From the NCBI GenBank assembly GCA_003222935.1, contig QHXL01000037.1, forward strand, positions 1 through 11,715: a DNA stretch of 11,715 nt, given 5' to 3'. Shown here piece after piece: positions 1-6,598 of this stretch. Under the pieces are notes generated by a model that made no database searches, was not told the DNA's origin, and saw nothing but the letters and a program-made list of their open reading frames with translations. Made by a program: the position numbers and the translations under genes. Positions within the stretch are counted from its first letter, which is position 1, and every line of letters begins with the position of its first letter. This DNA is from Acidobacteriota bacterium (GTDB lineage Bacteria; Acidobacteriota; Blastocatellia; Pyrinomonadales; Pyrinomonadaceae).

Positions 1-8
1 CCCCGGTC

Positions 9-1982
9 GTGACCTATGGTCTCGTCGCAATACTTCTCTTAACCGCCTGTTTTTCTATTCAAACTCCCGCACAAAACGGCAGCAGAACCAACGGGGTGAA
101 ACCTAAAGCTCCTGCATTAACGGTCGAGCCTGCCGACTCAAAAGATAGCGAGATGCGCCCGGTAATCGAACGATACAGCGTTGACCGCGGTACTTTGGCG
201 AGGTCATGGCCGGTCGCTGCGTCACCCACACGGCGTGACCGATTCAAGAAGTTCTATGCTGACACACTCGCTGGACTACTGAAGCTCAACTTCGATGCGA
301 TGAGCCAGGACGGCAAGATCGACTACATCCTGTTCAAAAACAATCTCGAGTATGAGATCCGTCAACTCGAGATCCAAGAGAAACAGTTGGCCGAAATTCA
401 ACCTCTCATGCCGTTCGCTAAGACAATCATCGACATGGAAGAGGCACGCCGACGAATGGAACCTATCGACTCGGCGAAAGTTGCCGCTGCTCTGACGAGC
501 TTAAGAAAGCAAGTAGATGAGACTCGTCGCGCAGTTGAACTTGGATTGCGACCCGACCGCGGCGGCGAGACCGCGTCCTCCGATGCGTTGCGAGTAAAGA
601 GGACAGTAGCTAACCGGGGAGTCCAGGCTTTGACAACCCTTCGAGGCACTCTTAGAAACTGGTACTCGTTCTATAACGGTTACGATCCCATGTTCACCTG
701 GTGGAACGAAGAGCCGTATCGAGCACTTGATCAATCACTCACCACATACACGTCATTTTTGACAGAGCGAGTTGTTGGGCTTCGAACCGAAGGCGCAGCA
801 CAAACGCAAACTGCCGGTGGGGGACGAGGACCCGGAGGTGGCGGTCCTGTTGGTGGTGCTACTGGACAAGGACAAGGTCGCGGTCAGGGTGGTGGTGACT
901 TTCAACGACCTGCGAGCGCCGCAAGAGCCGGAGACTCCAGCGATATCGTGGGTGATCCAATCGGACGCGACGCCCTAATTGTTGAATTAAAGTCAGAGAT
1001 GATCCCATACACGCCCGAGGAGCTCATCGCCATCGGCGAAAAAGAGATGGCCTGGTGCGAGAACGAAATGAAGAAAGCATCGCGTGAACTCGGCTACGGT
1101 GACGACTGGCAGAAGGCACTTGAACACGTGAAGAACCTTTACGTGGAGCCCGGCAAGCAACCTGAAATGATCCGTGAGCTCGCACTGGAAGCAATCAAGT
1201 TTGTAGAGGACAAAGACCTCGTTACCGTTCCTCAACTCGCCAAAGACACCTGGCGAATGGAGATGCTGAGCCCGGAGCGACAACTTGTCAGTCCATTCTT
1301 TCTCGGTGGCGAAGTGATCCAGGTCTCGTTTCCCACTAACACCATGGCGCACGAGCAAAAGATGATGAGCATGCGGGGGAACAACAGATATTTCTCGCGC
1401 GCTACTGTTCATCACGAATTGATCCCGGGACATCACCTGCAAGGATTTATGTCGGCGAGAAACAAACCTTATCGCGGCTTATTCAGCACACCTTTTTGGG
1501 GTGAGGGCAACTCTCTGTACTGGGAACTCTTACTTTGGGACTTGAACTTTGCCAGTTACCCCGACGGTAAAAATGCCGCTGAAAACAAAATTGGGATGCT
1601 GTTCTGGCGGATGCACCGATGCGCGCGAATCATTTTCTCGCTGAGTTTCCACCTCGAGAAAATGACACCGCAGCAATGTATCGATCTGCTGGTCAACAAA
1701 GTAGGACACGAACGCGACAATGCAACAGCAGAAGTTCGGCGTTCTTTGGATGGCAGCTATGGGCCGCTCTATCAGATCGCGTATTTGATTGGTGGACTAC
1801 AGCAGTATGCGATGCACAGGGATTTAGTCGACTCAGGAAAGATGACTAACCGTCAATATAACGATGCGCTGCTGAAGGAGAATCGGATTCCGATTGAAAT
1901 GATCCGGGCGAGCATCATCAAGCAACCACTGACGCGTGACTTTGTTACGAGTTGGAAGTTCTATGGCCCGATAGGTCAGTAG
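9..1982 (+). CDS. DUF885 family exported protein, putative zinc metallopeptidase (5' end possibly outside window)
   Basis: The protein (657 residues from this GTG) carries HHELIPGHH at residues 468-476, the HExxPGHH signature of DUF885 proteins, which are thought to be zinc peptidases. A downstream WGEGNSLYWELLLW stretch probably supplies the third metal ligand. The N-terminus is hydrophobic (about residues 4-16) and includes LTAC, ending at Cys14, which fits a lipobox; cleavage near TPAQ is the alternative. It should therefore be exported or lipid-anchored. The reading frame stays open to base 3 and the GTG start lacks the usual basic residues of a signal peptide, so the true start probably lies upstream of the window. 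Residues about 266-298 are a Gly/Gln-rich low-complexity linker between an N-terminal helical part and the catalytic part. The TAG stop sits inside the start of an intergenic repeat. The family call is firm; the substrate is unknown. Confidence 0.85.
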   Translation: MTYGLVAILLLTACFSIQTPAQNGSRTNGVKPKAPALTVEPADSKDSEMRPVIERYSVDRGTLARSWPVAASPTRRDRFKKFYADTLAGLLKLNFDAMSQDGKIDYILFKNNLEYEIRQLEIQEKQLAEIQPLMPFAKTIIDMEEARRRMEPIDSAKVAAALTSLRKQVDETRRAVELGLRPDRGGETASSDALRVKRTVANRGVQALTTLRGTLRNWYSFYNGYDPMFTWWNEEPYRALDQSLTTYTSFLTERVVGLRTEGAAQTQTAGGGRGPGGGGPVGGATGQGQGRGQGGGDFQRPASAARAGDSSDIVGDPIGRDALIVELKSEMIPYTPEELIAIGEKEMAWCENEMKKASRELGYGDDWQKALEHVKNLYVEPGKQPEMIRELALEAIKFVEDKDLVTVPQLAKDTWRMEMLSPERQLVSPFFLGGEVIQVSFPTNTMAHEQKMMSMRGNNRYFSRATVHHELIPGHHLQGFMSARNKPYRGLFSTPFWGEGNSLYWELLLWDLNFASYPDGKNAAENKIGMLFWRMHRCARIIFSLSFHLEKMTPQQCIDLLVNKVGHERDNATAEVRRSLDGSYGPLYQIAYLIGGLQQYAMHRDLVDSGKMTNRQYNDALLKENRIPIEMIRASIIKQPLTRDFVTSWKFYGPIGQ

Positions 1983-2050
1983 GCAGGAGGCAGCGGCAGT
2001 AGGCACCTGAAATCAGTCGGTTCTGCCTACTGCTACTGCCTACTGCTCCT
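1981..2050. repeat. Hairpin repeat of the GCAGGAGGCAG/GCAGTAGGCA type between convergent genes
   Basis: An inverted repeat occupies nearly all of the space between two convergent stop codons. The core left arm (1989-2005, ending GCAGTAGGCA) pairs with 2024-2040 at 15 of 17 positions across an 18-nt loop, and weaker similarity extends outward. A short T-rich stretch (2052-2058) follows on the plus strand, so it could work as a two-way terminator. Its GCAGGAGGCAG vocabulary is the same as that of the longer repeat at 3372-3532. Confidence 0.7.
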
Positions 2051-2056
2051 GTTCTT

Positions 2057-2842
2057 TTAGAACCGCAACGACAAACAACTCAACCCGCCGTCCATCTTCT
2101 GAAACTCCGACATTTCAAGCGCCACAGTTCTCAGGTGCCGTGATTGGAGTTGTTCAGTAAACCGCGGATAGCCGGCCGCAATTAGAATCGCATCGTTGAT
2201 CCGAACACAGTTGGCAGCGTACTGCTCATCAGCAGTGACTCTAATCAAATCGTAATCACGAAACTGATCGCACTCGGCGAGTTCATCAATCACGACTAGT
2301 TGATTTCTTCCCACGTACGCCAGACCACTCTTCAAATGCAAAATACTCTTGATGTTTCTCACGTCAACCAATGACGTCGTGTAGCCCTGGGTTGTGAGTA
2401 TGTCGGCAAGCTGTGTTGCTCCGGCTTCATTCGTACGTTCAGAGAGCCCAATAAAGAAGTGATCCTGAGCCTCACAGATATCTCCCCCGTCAAGAACTCC
2501 GGGCGAACGAATCGATCGCACGTCGTGGAAACACTTCGCAAGTTCGCTTTCTAATTCTGCGACTTCACCGCGGCGCGACTCTGCACCAGGTCGAGTGATA
2601 ACGGCACAAAACTCTGTCAGAATCGCGGCGTCTTCGACAAAGGTTGAATCGGGATAACGAGAGTCGGCAGGTAAAACGTTGAGCGTAAGACCGAGGGAGC
2701 GAAGTGCATCGCAATAGGCTGCGTGCTGTTGAAGAACTTTGGCGTAATCTGGTGTACCCAGATCTACCGTGGTGAGGCCGGCTGCAAAATTTGTGCTTGG
2801 CAGGCGGAGTATTGCTCTTGTGAGCAATCGGCTCTTATCCAT
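2057..2842 (-). CDS. Dimethylarginine dimethylaminohydrolase (DDAH) family protein
   Basis: A 261-residue protein of the pentein (amidinotransferase/deiminase) fold. DDAH hydrolyses N-methylated arginines to citrulline plus methylamines in the cytoplasm. Visible motifs are PDSTFVEDAA (64-73), TRPGAESRRGE (83-93), LDGGDIC (117-123), a GLSERTNEAG segment (132-141), catalytic His169 in HLKSG, and catalytic Cys256 in the C-terminal DGGLSCLSLRF. Asp65, Glu70 and Asp71 match the substrate-guanidinium residues of characterised DDAHs. Length and motif order are normal, and there is no signal peptide. The start lies 7 nt after the bacterioferritin-like stop with no clear Shine-Dalgarno sequence, which suggests translational coupling. 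A related activity such as another arginine-derivative hydrolase is possible; the fold and catalytic pair are secure. Confidence 0.9.
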   Translation of the reverse strand: MDKSRLLTRAILRLPSTNFAAGLTTVDLGTPDYAKVLQQHAAYCDALRSLGLTLNVLPADSRYPDSTFVEDAAILTEFCAVITRPGAESRRGEVAELESELAKCFHDVRSIRSPGVLDGGDICEAQDHFFIGLSERTNEAGATQLADILTTQGYTTSLVDVRNIKSILHLKSGLAYVGRNQLVVIDELAECDQFRDYDLIRVTADEQYAANCVRINDAILIAAGYPRFTEQLQSRHLRTVALEMSEFQKMDGGLSCLSLRF

Positions 2843-2849
2843 TGCGGTT

Positions 2850-3314
2850 TTAGTTGGCCGCGAACTGAGTTATTTCGCCCGGCTTACGCAGCATCTTGTT
2901 GACTTCACCGATGTGCAACTCCTCTTCACTGATCATGCGACGCGCATAATCTTCCAACAGCACTGACTTCCCGCGTACGACATCGTGTAGTTGATTGTAA
3001 AGAGCGAGACCTACTTTTTCAGCCTCCAGTGATTCGAGAAGGATATCTGAAATACCGTGCTTCTCAGTTTCAAGCAGGCCCCCAATCTTGAGCGACGGGT
3101 GAGCCCCCAGGTGAGTAACCAATTCGCCGGCTTCGTTGGCATGCATCAAGCAAACGTTCGCCTCACTTCGGAGCCAGCTTACGATAGGAATACGATTGTG
3201 GCCGAATACCATGAGTGAGTAATGAGTGTAGCGAACCACGCCTGCCAACTCAGCTTCCATGATTTGATTCAAGAGTTTTACCGCAGCGGTTTTGTCAAAA
3301 CCTTCGTCAGCCAT
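2850..3314 (-). CDS. Bacterioferritin-like four-helix ferritin-family protein
   Basis: A 154-residue cytoplasmic protein with the length and helical pattern of bacterioferritin, which stores iron and detoxifies Fe(II) and peroxide. Helix A has MEAELAGVVRY (19-29, Glu22); helix B has LMHANEAGEL (56-65, His58); helix D has SEEELHIGEV (129-138, Glu131 and His134). The helix-B glutamate normally just before the histidine (ExxH in E. coli Bfr, Glu51/His54) is not seen: the aligned positions are Val54 and Cys55. The ferroxidase site may therefore be altered. The start is supported by a GGGGAGG Shine-Dalgarno sequence (3321-3327) 6 nt upstream. It is the first gene of a two-gene unit with the DDAH gene. 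An intact ferroxidase function is uncertain; the ferritin-like fold is confident. Confidence 0.85.
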   Translation of the reverse strand: MADEGFDKTAAVKLLNQIMEAELAGVVRYTHYSLMVFGHNRIPIVSWLRSEANVCLMHANEAGELVTHLGAHPSLKIGGLLETEKHGISDILLESLEAEKVGLALYNQLHDVVRGKSVLLEDYARRMISEEELHIGEVNKMLRKPGEITQFAAN

Positions 3315-3348
3315 CGCGATCCTCCCCGCTCTGTTTGGTTTGGTAGGG

Positions 3349-3354
3349 AGTATA
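3349..3354 (-). promoter_or_regulatory. Candidate -10 box (TATACT) for the bacterioferritin-DDAH unit
   Basis: On the minus strand, TATACT lies 35 nt upstream of the bacterioferritin-like start codon. No good -35 hexamer is seen at 16-18 nt; that spot is already the edge of the GCAGGA repeat. It is a plausible but weak promoter call. Confidence 0.3.
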
Positions 3355-3371
3355 CACGACGACAGGCCAGT

Positions 3372-3532
3372 GGGCAGGAAGCAGGAGGCAGGAGCAGGAA
3401 GCAGGAGGCAGGAGCAGGAGGCAGAAAGCAGGAGCAGGAGGCAGGAGCACTAGGCGAAGGCACTACAACTGCTCCTGCCTACTGCTCCTGCTCGCTCCTG
3501 CCTCCTGCTCCTGCCTCCTGCTTTCTGCCCTG
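3372..3532. repeat. Long purine-rich repeat with tandem units and hairpin symmetry (GCAGGAGGCAG family)
   Basis: The left half (about 3372-3448) is purine-rich and built from a 20-nt unit, gcaggaagcaggaggcagga, present exactly at 3374-3393 and 3394-3413 and in degraded form at 3414-3433. The right half (about 3470-3532) is the pyrimidine-rich counterpart (ctcctgcctcctgctttctg) and pairs with the left half, with a spacer near 3449-3469 containing ggcgaaggcactacaac. It ends directly at the stop codon of the minus-strand VWA gene and reaches the promoter region of the bacterioferritin-like gene. A strong cruciform, RNA hairpin or triplex is possible. Confidence 0.85.
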
Positions 3533-4591
3533 CTATCGACGCGGGGCCACGTAGTTACGTCGGGATTTGACGACCAATTCGCCGCGGGTTTTCTGCACCG
3601 CCGAATTCAACTCAATCTTTAACTTCCTCAACGTCCCATCGCGCGCTTTGTTGGTAGAAACAAAGGCCAGACTGAAACGGGATCGAATATGTTCGATCAA
3701 GGTCGCAAACGTGCGATCGAGTTCTTCCGGCTTGTCTTCAAGTACTTCGCCGCCGGTCTCGGCCGCAATCTGTTTCATGTTCAGCGTCGATGCACGCATC
3801 AGCCCGCCAATTCGAGTGGCCCAGCGCATCGCTCCGTTTTCCATTTGTTGCTCAGGAGTTTTTGGGACGATTCCACACACGACACTACCTGACTCATAGA
3901 TCGCGTGAGTCGCCTCTTTACCGCCTGGACCATCAGCGCAATCAAAGTTTCGAGTAACCCCGGTGATGAAAATTATCACCCGTCTTCCGGAAGGATTGCC
4001 CGCTTGCTCCATGTAGTTTGCAGCCTCATAGAACGCTTTGTTCAGGCAATGGTTGGCCATCTCATCGTGTGGAGGAATGTGATTGAGCGCAAACTGGACG
4101 GGCCAACGATCGCGCGTGAACTCCTGGAGCAGCTCGGCATTGTTGTGATACGTCATCACCGCAACTTCATCTGTGGGCTTAAGACGGACCAATGCTTCTA
4201 AAGCCGCGTGACGCACATTTGAATTGTACGGATCCAGGCAGCCGCCACGATCGATTAGTAGAAGCACGGAAAGAGGTAGAGTCCCCTGGCTGAAGTGGGT
4301 GATCGACTGCTTTACCCCGTCTTCGCTAATGACAAAATCGTCACGACTCAGGTCGCCCACCACTCTTGAAGTGTTTTTCTGCATTACCAACGCATCGACG
4401 GTAACCAGATCAACATCAGTTTTGATTACTTCAAGAGTCTGATTTTGGACAGTTCGTTCGCGAGTTTGGGCTTGAGTGCTGCTGAGTCTCGGGTTCAGCC
4501 AGGAACTCCTGGTCGTGAAGAGCAGCGCAGCCAGAACACCTATAAGCAGTAATAACGGAAAAAGCCGCGAGGTCGAGTCGGGTATTCGCAT
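3533..4591 (-). CDS. VWA domain protein, acidobacterial vWFA-related type, with degenerate MIDAS
   Basis: A 352-residue protein with an N-terminal hydrophobic segment (about 10-26, FPLLLLIGVLAALLF) that acts as a signal peptide or membrane anchor. A short beta region follows (VTVDALVMQKN...VVGDLSRDDFVISEDGVKQSI), then a VWA domain from about residue 105. The layout matches the vWFA-related acidobacterial family (TIGR03436 type) and the paralogue at 6599-7786, including the ELVVKSRRNY C-terminus. The metal site is degraded: DxSxS is DRGGC (114-118), no Thr is seen at the second motif (region HCLNKAFYEA), and the TDG motif is TGV (210-212). It also has extra cysteines (118, 182, 218). A GGGAGAGAG ribosome-binding sequence precedes the ATG. 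The role of this family is unknown; extracytoplasmic protein binding is likely. Confidence 0.85.
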   Translation of the reverse strand: MRIPDSTSRLFPLLLLIGVLAALLFTTRSSWLNPRLSSTQAQTRERTVQNQTLEVIKTDVDLVTVDALVMQKNTSRVVGDLSRDDFVISEDGVKQSITHFSQGTLPLSVLLLIDRGGCLDPYNSNVRHAALEALVRLKPTDEVAVMTYHNNAELLQEFTRDRWPVQFALNHIPPHDEMANHCLNKAFYEAANYMEQAGNPSGRRVIIFITGVTRNFDCADGPGGKEATHAIYESGSVVCGIVPKTPEQQMENGAMRWATRIGGLMRASTLNMKQIAAETGGEVLEDKPEELDRTFATLIEHIRSRFSLAFVSTNKARDGTLRKLKIELNSAVQKTRGELVVKSRRNYVAPRR

Positions 4592-4616
4592 TTTCTCTCT
4601 CCCTGTAATCCCTTTG

Positions 4617-4681
4617 TCCGACGAACTTTAGTTTGTCGCGGGCCGAGTTAGCGAACGATCGACAAACTAAAGTTCGTCGGA
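4617..4681. repeat. Inverted repeat with two perfect 22-nt arms (copy 1)
   Basis: Arms 4617-4638 and 4660-4681 are exact reverse complements around a 21-nt spacer. Each arm contains CGACGAACTTTAGTTTGTCG, itself a near-palindrome (CGAC-G-AACT/AGTT-T-GTCG), so either the arms pair with each other or each arm folds alone. Pairing continues imperfectly outward (TTTG with ACAA). It ends 26 nt upstream of the minus-strand VWA start codon, inside the expected leader or promoter. A second copy is at 9135-9208. Confidence 0.9.
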
Positions 4682-4743
4682 ACAAGGTGGATTCAAGTTG
4701 GGGAGAGATTGCGTTAGGGAGAGTTTGGATATTTCCGATTGCC

Positions 4744-4768
4744 GATTTCAGATTTCAGATTTCAGATT
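4744..4768. repeat. Short tandem repeat (gatttca) x 3.6
   Basis: Three exact 7-nt units gatttca plus a partial gatt, flanked by ttgcc on the left and ggcaa on the right, which are reverse complements. The result is a small hairpin-flanked microsatellite between genes. Confidence 0.8.
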
Positions 4769-4850
4769 GGCAACGAATTAACCCAGAGGTTAGGTGTGGA
4801 TAATACGCCGTTTTGTATTGCTTGCGAAGGTTTTTTGTTTGTTTTCGCTT

Positions 4851-4930
4851 TAGCCCGACTGTCAAGGAGGACTCAACTAAGGCTCTGTGCGGTATAGCTG
4901 GGATCTGGGCCCTCCTTGACAGTCGGGCTA
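4851..4930. repeat. Inverted repeat with two perfect 20-nt arms
   Basis: tagcccgactgtcaaggagg at 4851-4870 is exactly reverse-complementary to 4911-4930, around a 40-nt spacer. It lies 41 nt beyond the transporter stop codon. No T-tract follows the stem in the transporter's direction, so it is not a classical intrinsic terminator. It may be a MITE- or REP-like element or an mRNA-end-stabilising hairpin. Confidence 0.85.
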
Positions 4931-4971
4931 CTGCACCGGCCCCGCCCAGGCCCTCATCTCACCAGCGACGT

Positions 4972-6363
4972 TTACTTCACTTGGCCCATCAATCTCTTTA
5001 TTGTCGGTGTCAGCAGGGCGAGCACTACAGCCCCAATTAACAGCCCCACCCCGATACCGCCATAAAGTTTCACCAGCTGCCAATAGTTGTCCTTCACATA
5101 AAATCCAGACAAGTAACCTGCGAGCTTGTTACCGAACGACGTTGCCAGGAACCAGACACCCATCATTATTCCCACAAGCTTCACTGGCGCCAGCTTTGTC
5201 ACCGTACTCAACCCCACGGGACTCAAACACATCTCGCCGCACACCTCTAAAAAGTAGAGTCCCACCAGCCACAAGGGACTAATCTTTCCTTGAGCTGTCA
5301 TCATCGACGCCGGGATCAGCAACAGATAAGCAGCACCGATGAAGACCAAACCAAGCGTAAACTTTGCGGGACTGGATGGCTGAGTCTCTTTCATGCGAAC
5401 CCAGAGGTATGAAAAGAGTGGCGCTAACATGATCACGAACAGCGGAGTGCACGACTGCAAATAGCTCGACGGAAAACTCCAACCAAAGAACTCGGTCCTC
5501 ACCAGGTCCTTAGCGTAAAGATTCAAGCTAGCTCCCTTTTGTTCGTAAGCCGCCCAGAAAAGCATTGTAAAAAGGAAGAAGATGAGGATGGCGGCAATTC
5601 TCTTCCAGTCAGTCGAAGTTAAAGGTTGATTCGCACTCGCACCAGTCTTCTTTTCTTTCTTGACCTGCGTTCCGACGTTAGCAAGTTTCTTTCTGTTCAG
5701 TACAAAGACGACCAGGCCGAGGATCATCCCCACACCGGCGGCGCCAAAGCCCCAGTGCCAACCACTCGTGGGCGAGAAACCCATTGAGACCAGAAAATTC
5801 TTGAAGGTTTGACCCTGGGCCAGATAACCGATCCCCAAAGGTGCAAGCACCGCTCCGATATTGATCCCCATGTAAAAGATTGAGAAGCCACTATCGCGAC
5901 GTGGATCATTCTCACGATAAAGACCACCGACCATGGCACTGATGTTAGGTTTCAGGAAGCCGGTTCCAATCGCAATCAGGGCCATGCCGAGATAGAACGT
6001 GGTCATTGAGTGAAAGATCATCGAGAAGTGACCAAATGCGATGATGATTCCGCCGACGAGCACTGCGAGTCGCGCACCGAGAAAGTAATCCGCGATCAAT
6101 CCACCGGGAAGCGCAGTGATGTAAACGGCCATTGTGTAGGTGCCGTAAATTGACGCTGCGTGTTTAGTGTCGAACCCCAGGCCACCCTGAATAGCCGGCG
6201 CCGTCATATAAAGCACAAGGATCGCTCGCATTCCGTAGTAACTAAATCGTTCCCAGAGCTCCGTAAAAAACAATGGGCCAAGACCTTTCGGATGGCCGGC
6301 AAAACCTGAAGTGTCAGCCAGAGGTACTTCGTTGAGTTCGGTACTCAGTTTCGATTCACTCAT
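4972..6363 (-). CDS. POT/PTR2 family proton-coupled oligopeptide transporter
   Basis: A 463-residue multi-pass inner-membrane protein of the major facilitator superfamily, expected to import di- and tripeptides with protons. The family signature ExxERFxYYG is seen as ELWERFSYYG (35-44, with Glu35, Glu38 and Arg39 of the proton-coupling motif) in TM1. A GGLIADYFLGAR loop follows TM2, and FSIFYMGINIGA matches the second PTR2 signature (FYxxINxG). Many hydrophobic helices follow, with a Lys-rich cytoplasmic linker near the middle (VKKEKKTGAS). Length is typical of bacterial POTs. The ATG has only a weak A/G-rich ribosome site. It is divergent from the VWA gene at 6599, with which it shares a 235-nt intergenic region. 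Substrate range cannot be read from the sequence. Confidence 0.93.
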   Translation of the reverse strand: MSESKLSTELNEVPLADTSGFAGHPKGLGPLFFTELWERFSYYGMRAILVLYMTAPAIQGGLGFDTKHAASIYGTYTMAVYITALPGGLIADYFLGARLAVLVGGIIIAFGHFSMIFHSMTTFYLGMALIAIGTGFLKPNISAMVGGLYRENDPRRDSGFSIFYMGINIGAVLAPLGIGYLAQGQTFKNFLVSMGFSPTSGWHWGFGAAGVGMILGLVVFVLNRKKLANVGTQVKKEKKTGASANQPLTSTDWKRIAAILIFFLFTMLFWAAYEQKGASLNLYAKDLVRTEFFGWSFPSSYLQSCTPLFVIMLAPLFSYLWVRMKETQPSSPAKFTLGLVFIGAAYLLLIPASMMTAQGKISPLWLVGLYFLEVCGEMCLSPVGLSTVTKLAPVKLVGIMMGVWFLATSFGNKLAGYLSGFYVKDNYWQLVKLYGGIGVGLLIGAVVLALLTPTIKRLMGQVK

Positions 6364-6498
6364 GTTTCTTTAGGAGTCTCCGCGGAGTCAGGCTTAGATA
6401 AATGCGCGGCATTATGGAAGACGAGCCCGTTACATTCAACTCTTATCAGTAGGTATCAGAATTTAGCTCACCCCTGACTGCGCTAATAAAATCAACCT

Positions 6499-6527
6499 TT
6501 GACCCTTCTCAAGCATCCATGTTGTAT
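6499..6527 (+). promoter_or_regulatory. Candidate promoter for the intact-MIDAS VWA gene
   Basis: TTGACC (6499-6504) is a good -35 match and is followed, after 17 nt, by TTGTAT (6522-6527), a weak -10 box. This would give a leader of about 65 nt before the ATG at 6599. It lies in the 235-nt gap between divergent genes (6364-6598), where I see no gene. Confidence 0.3.
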
Positions 6528-6598
6528 CGAAGAAGTCTTCCCGTACTTTTATTAGTAGGTCCAAACCGCCTCAATTCAAGAATGAATCAGGAAAATCC

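Larger units (their letters stand above)
4592..4971. other. 380-nt gene-free region dense in unrelated repeats
   Basis: This gap lies between the VWA start codon and the transporter stop codon, both on the minus strand. I find no credible gene. It holds the 22-nt-arm inverted repeat (4617-4681), the gatttca tandem (4744-4768) and the 20-nt-arm inverted repeat (4851-4930). The VWA promoter should also lie here, but no clear -10/-35 pair stands out. Confidence 0.7.

Noticed and set aside
993..1442. Antisense 149-codon frame within the DUF885 gene
   Set aside because: Shadow of a strongly coding frame on the other strand, with no domain and no ribosome site.
3372..3532. CRISPR-like array, considered because of the tandem units
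   Set aside because: The 20-nt units are contiguous with no unique spacers of uniform length, and no cas gene is present.
3222..3554. Plus-strand open frame of 110 codons across the GCAGGA repeat
   Set aside because: It overlaps the bacterioferritin-like gene antisense and its second half is translated low-complexity repeat; no ribosome site and no recognisable domain.
6378..6387. 10-nt palindrome CTCCGCGGAG upstream of the transporter
   Set aside because: Short and single-copy in the window; could occur by chance, so it is not called as an operator.
6402..6452. Tiny plus-strand frame (16 codons) in the divergent intergenic region
   Set aside because: Too short, no ribosome site and no conserved context that would suggest a leader peptide.
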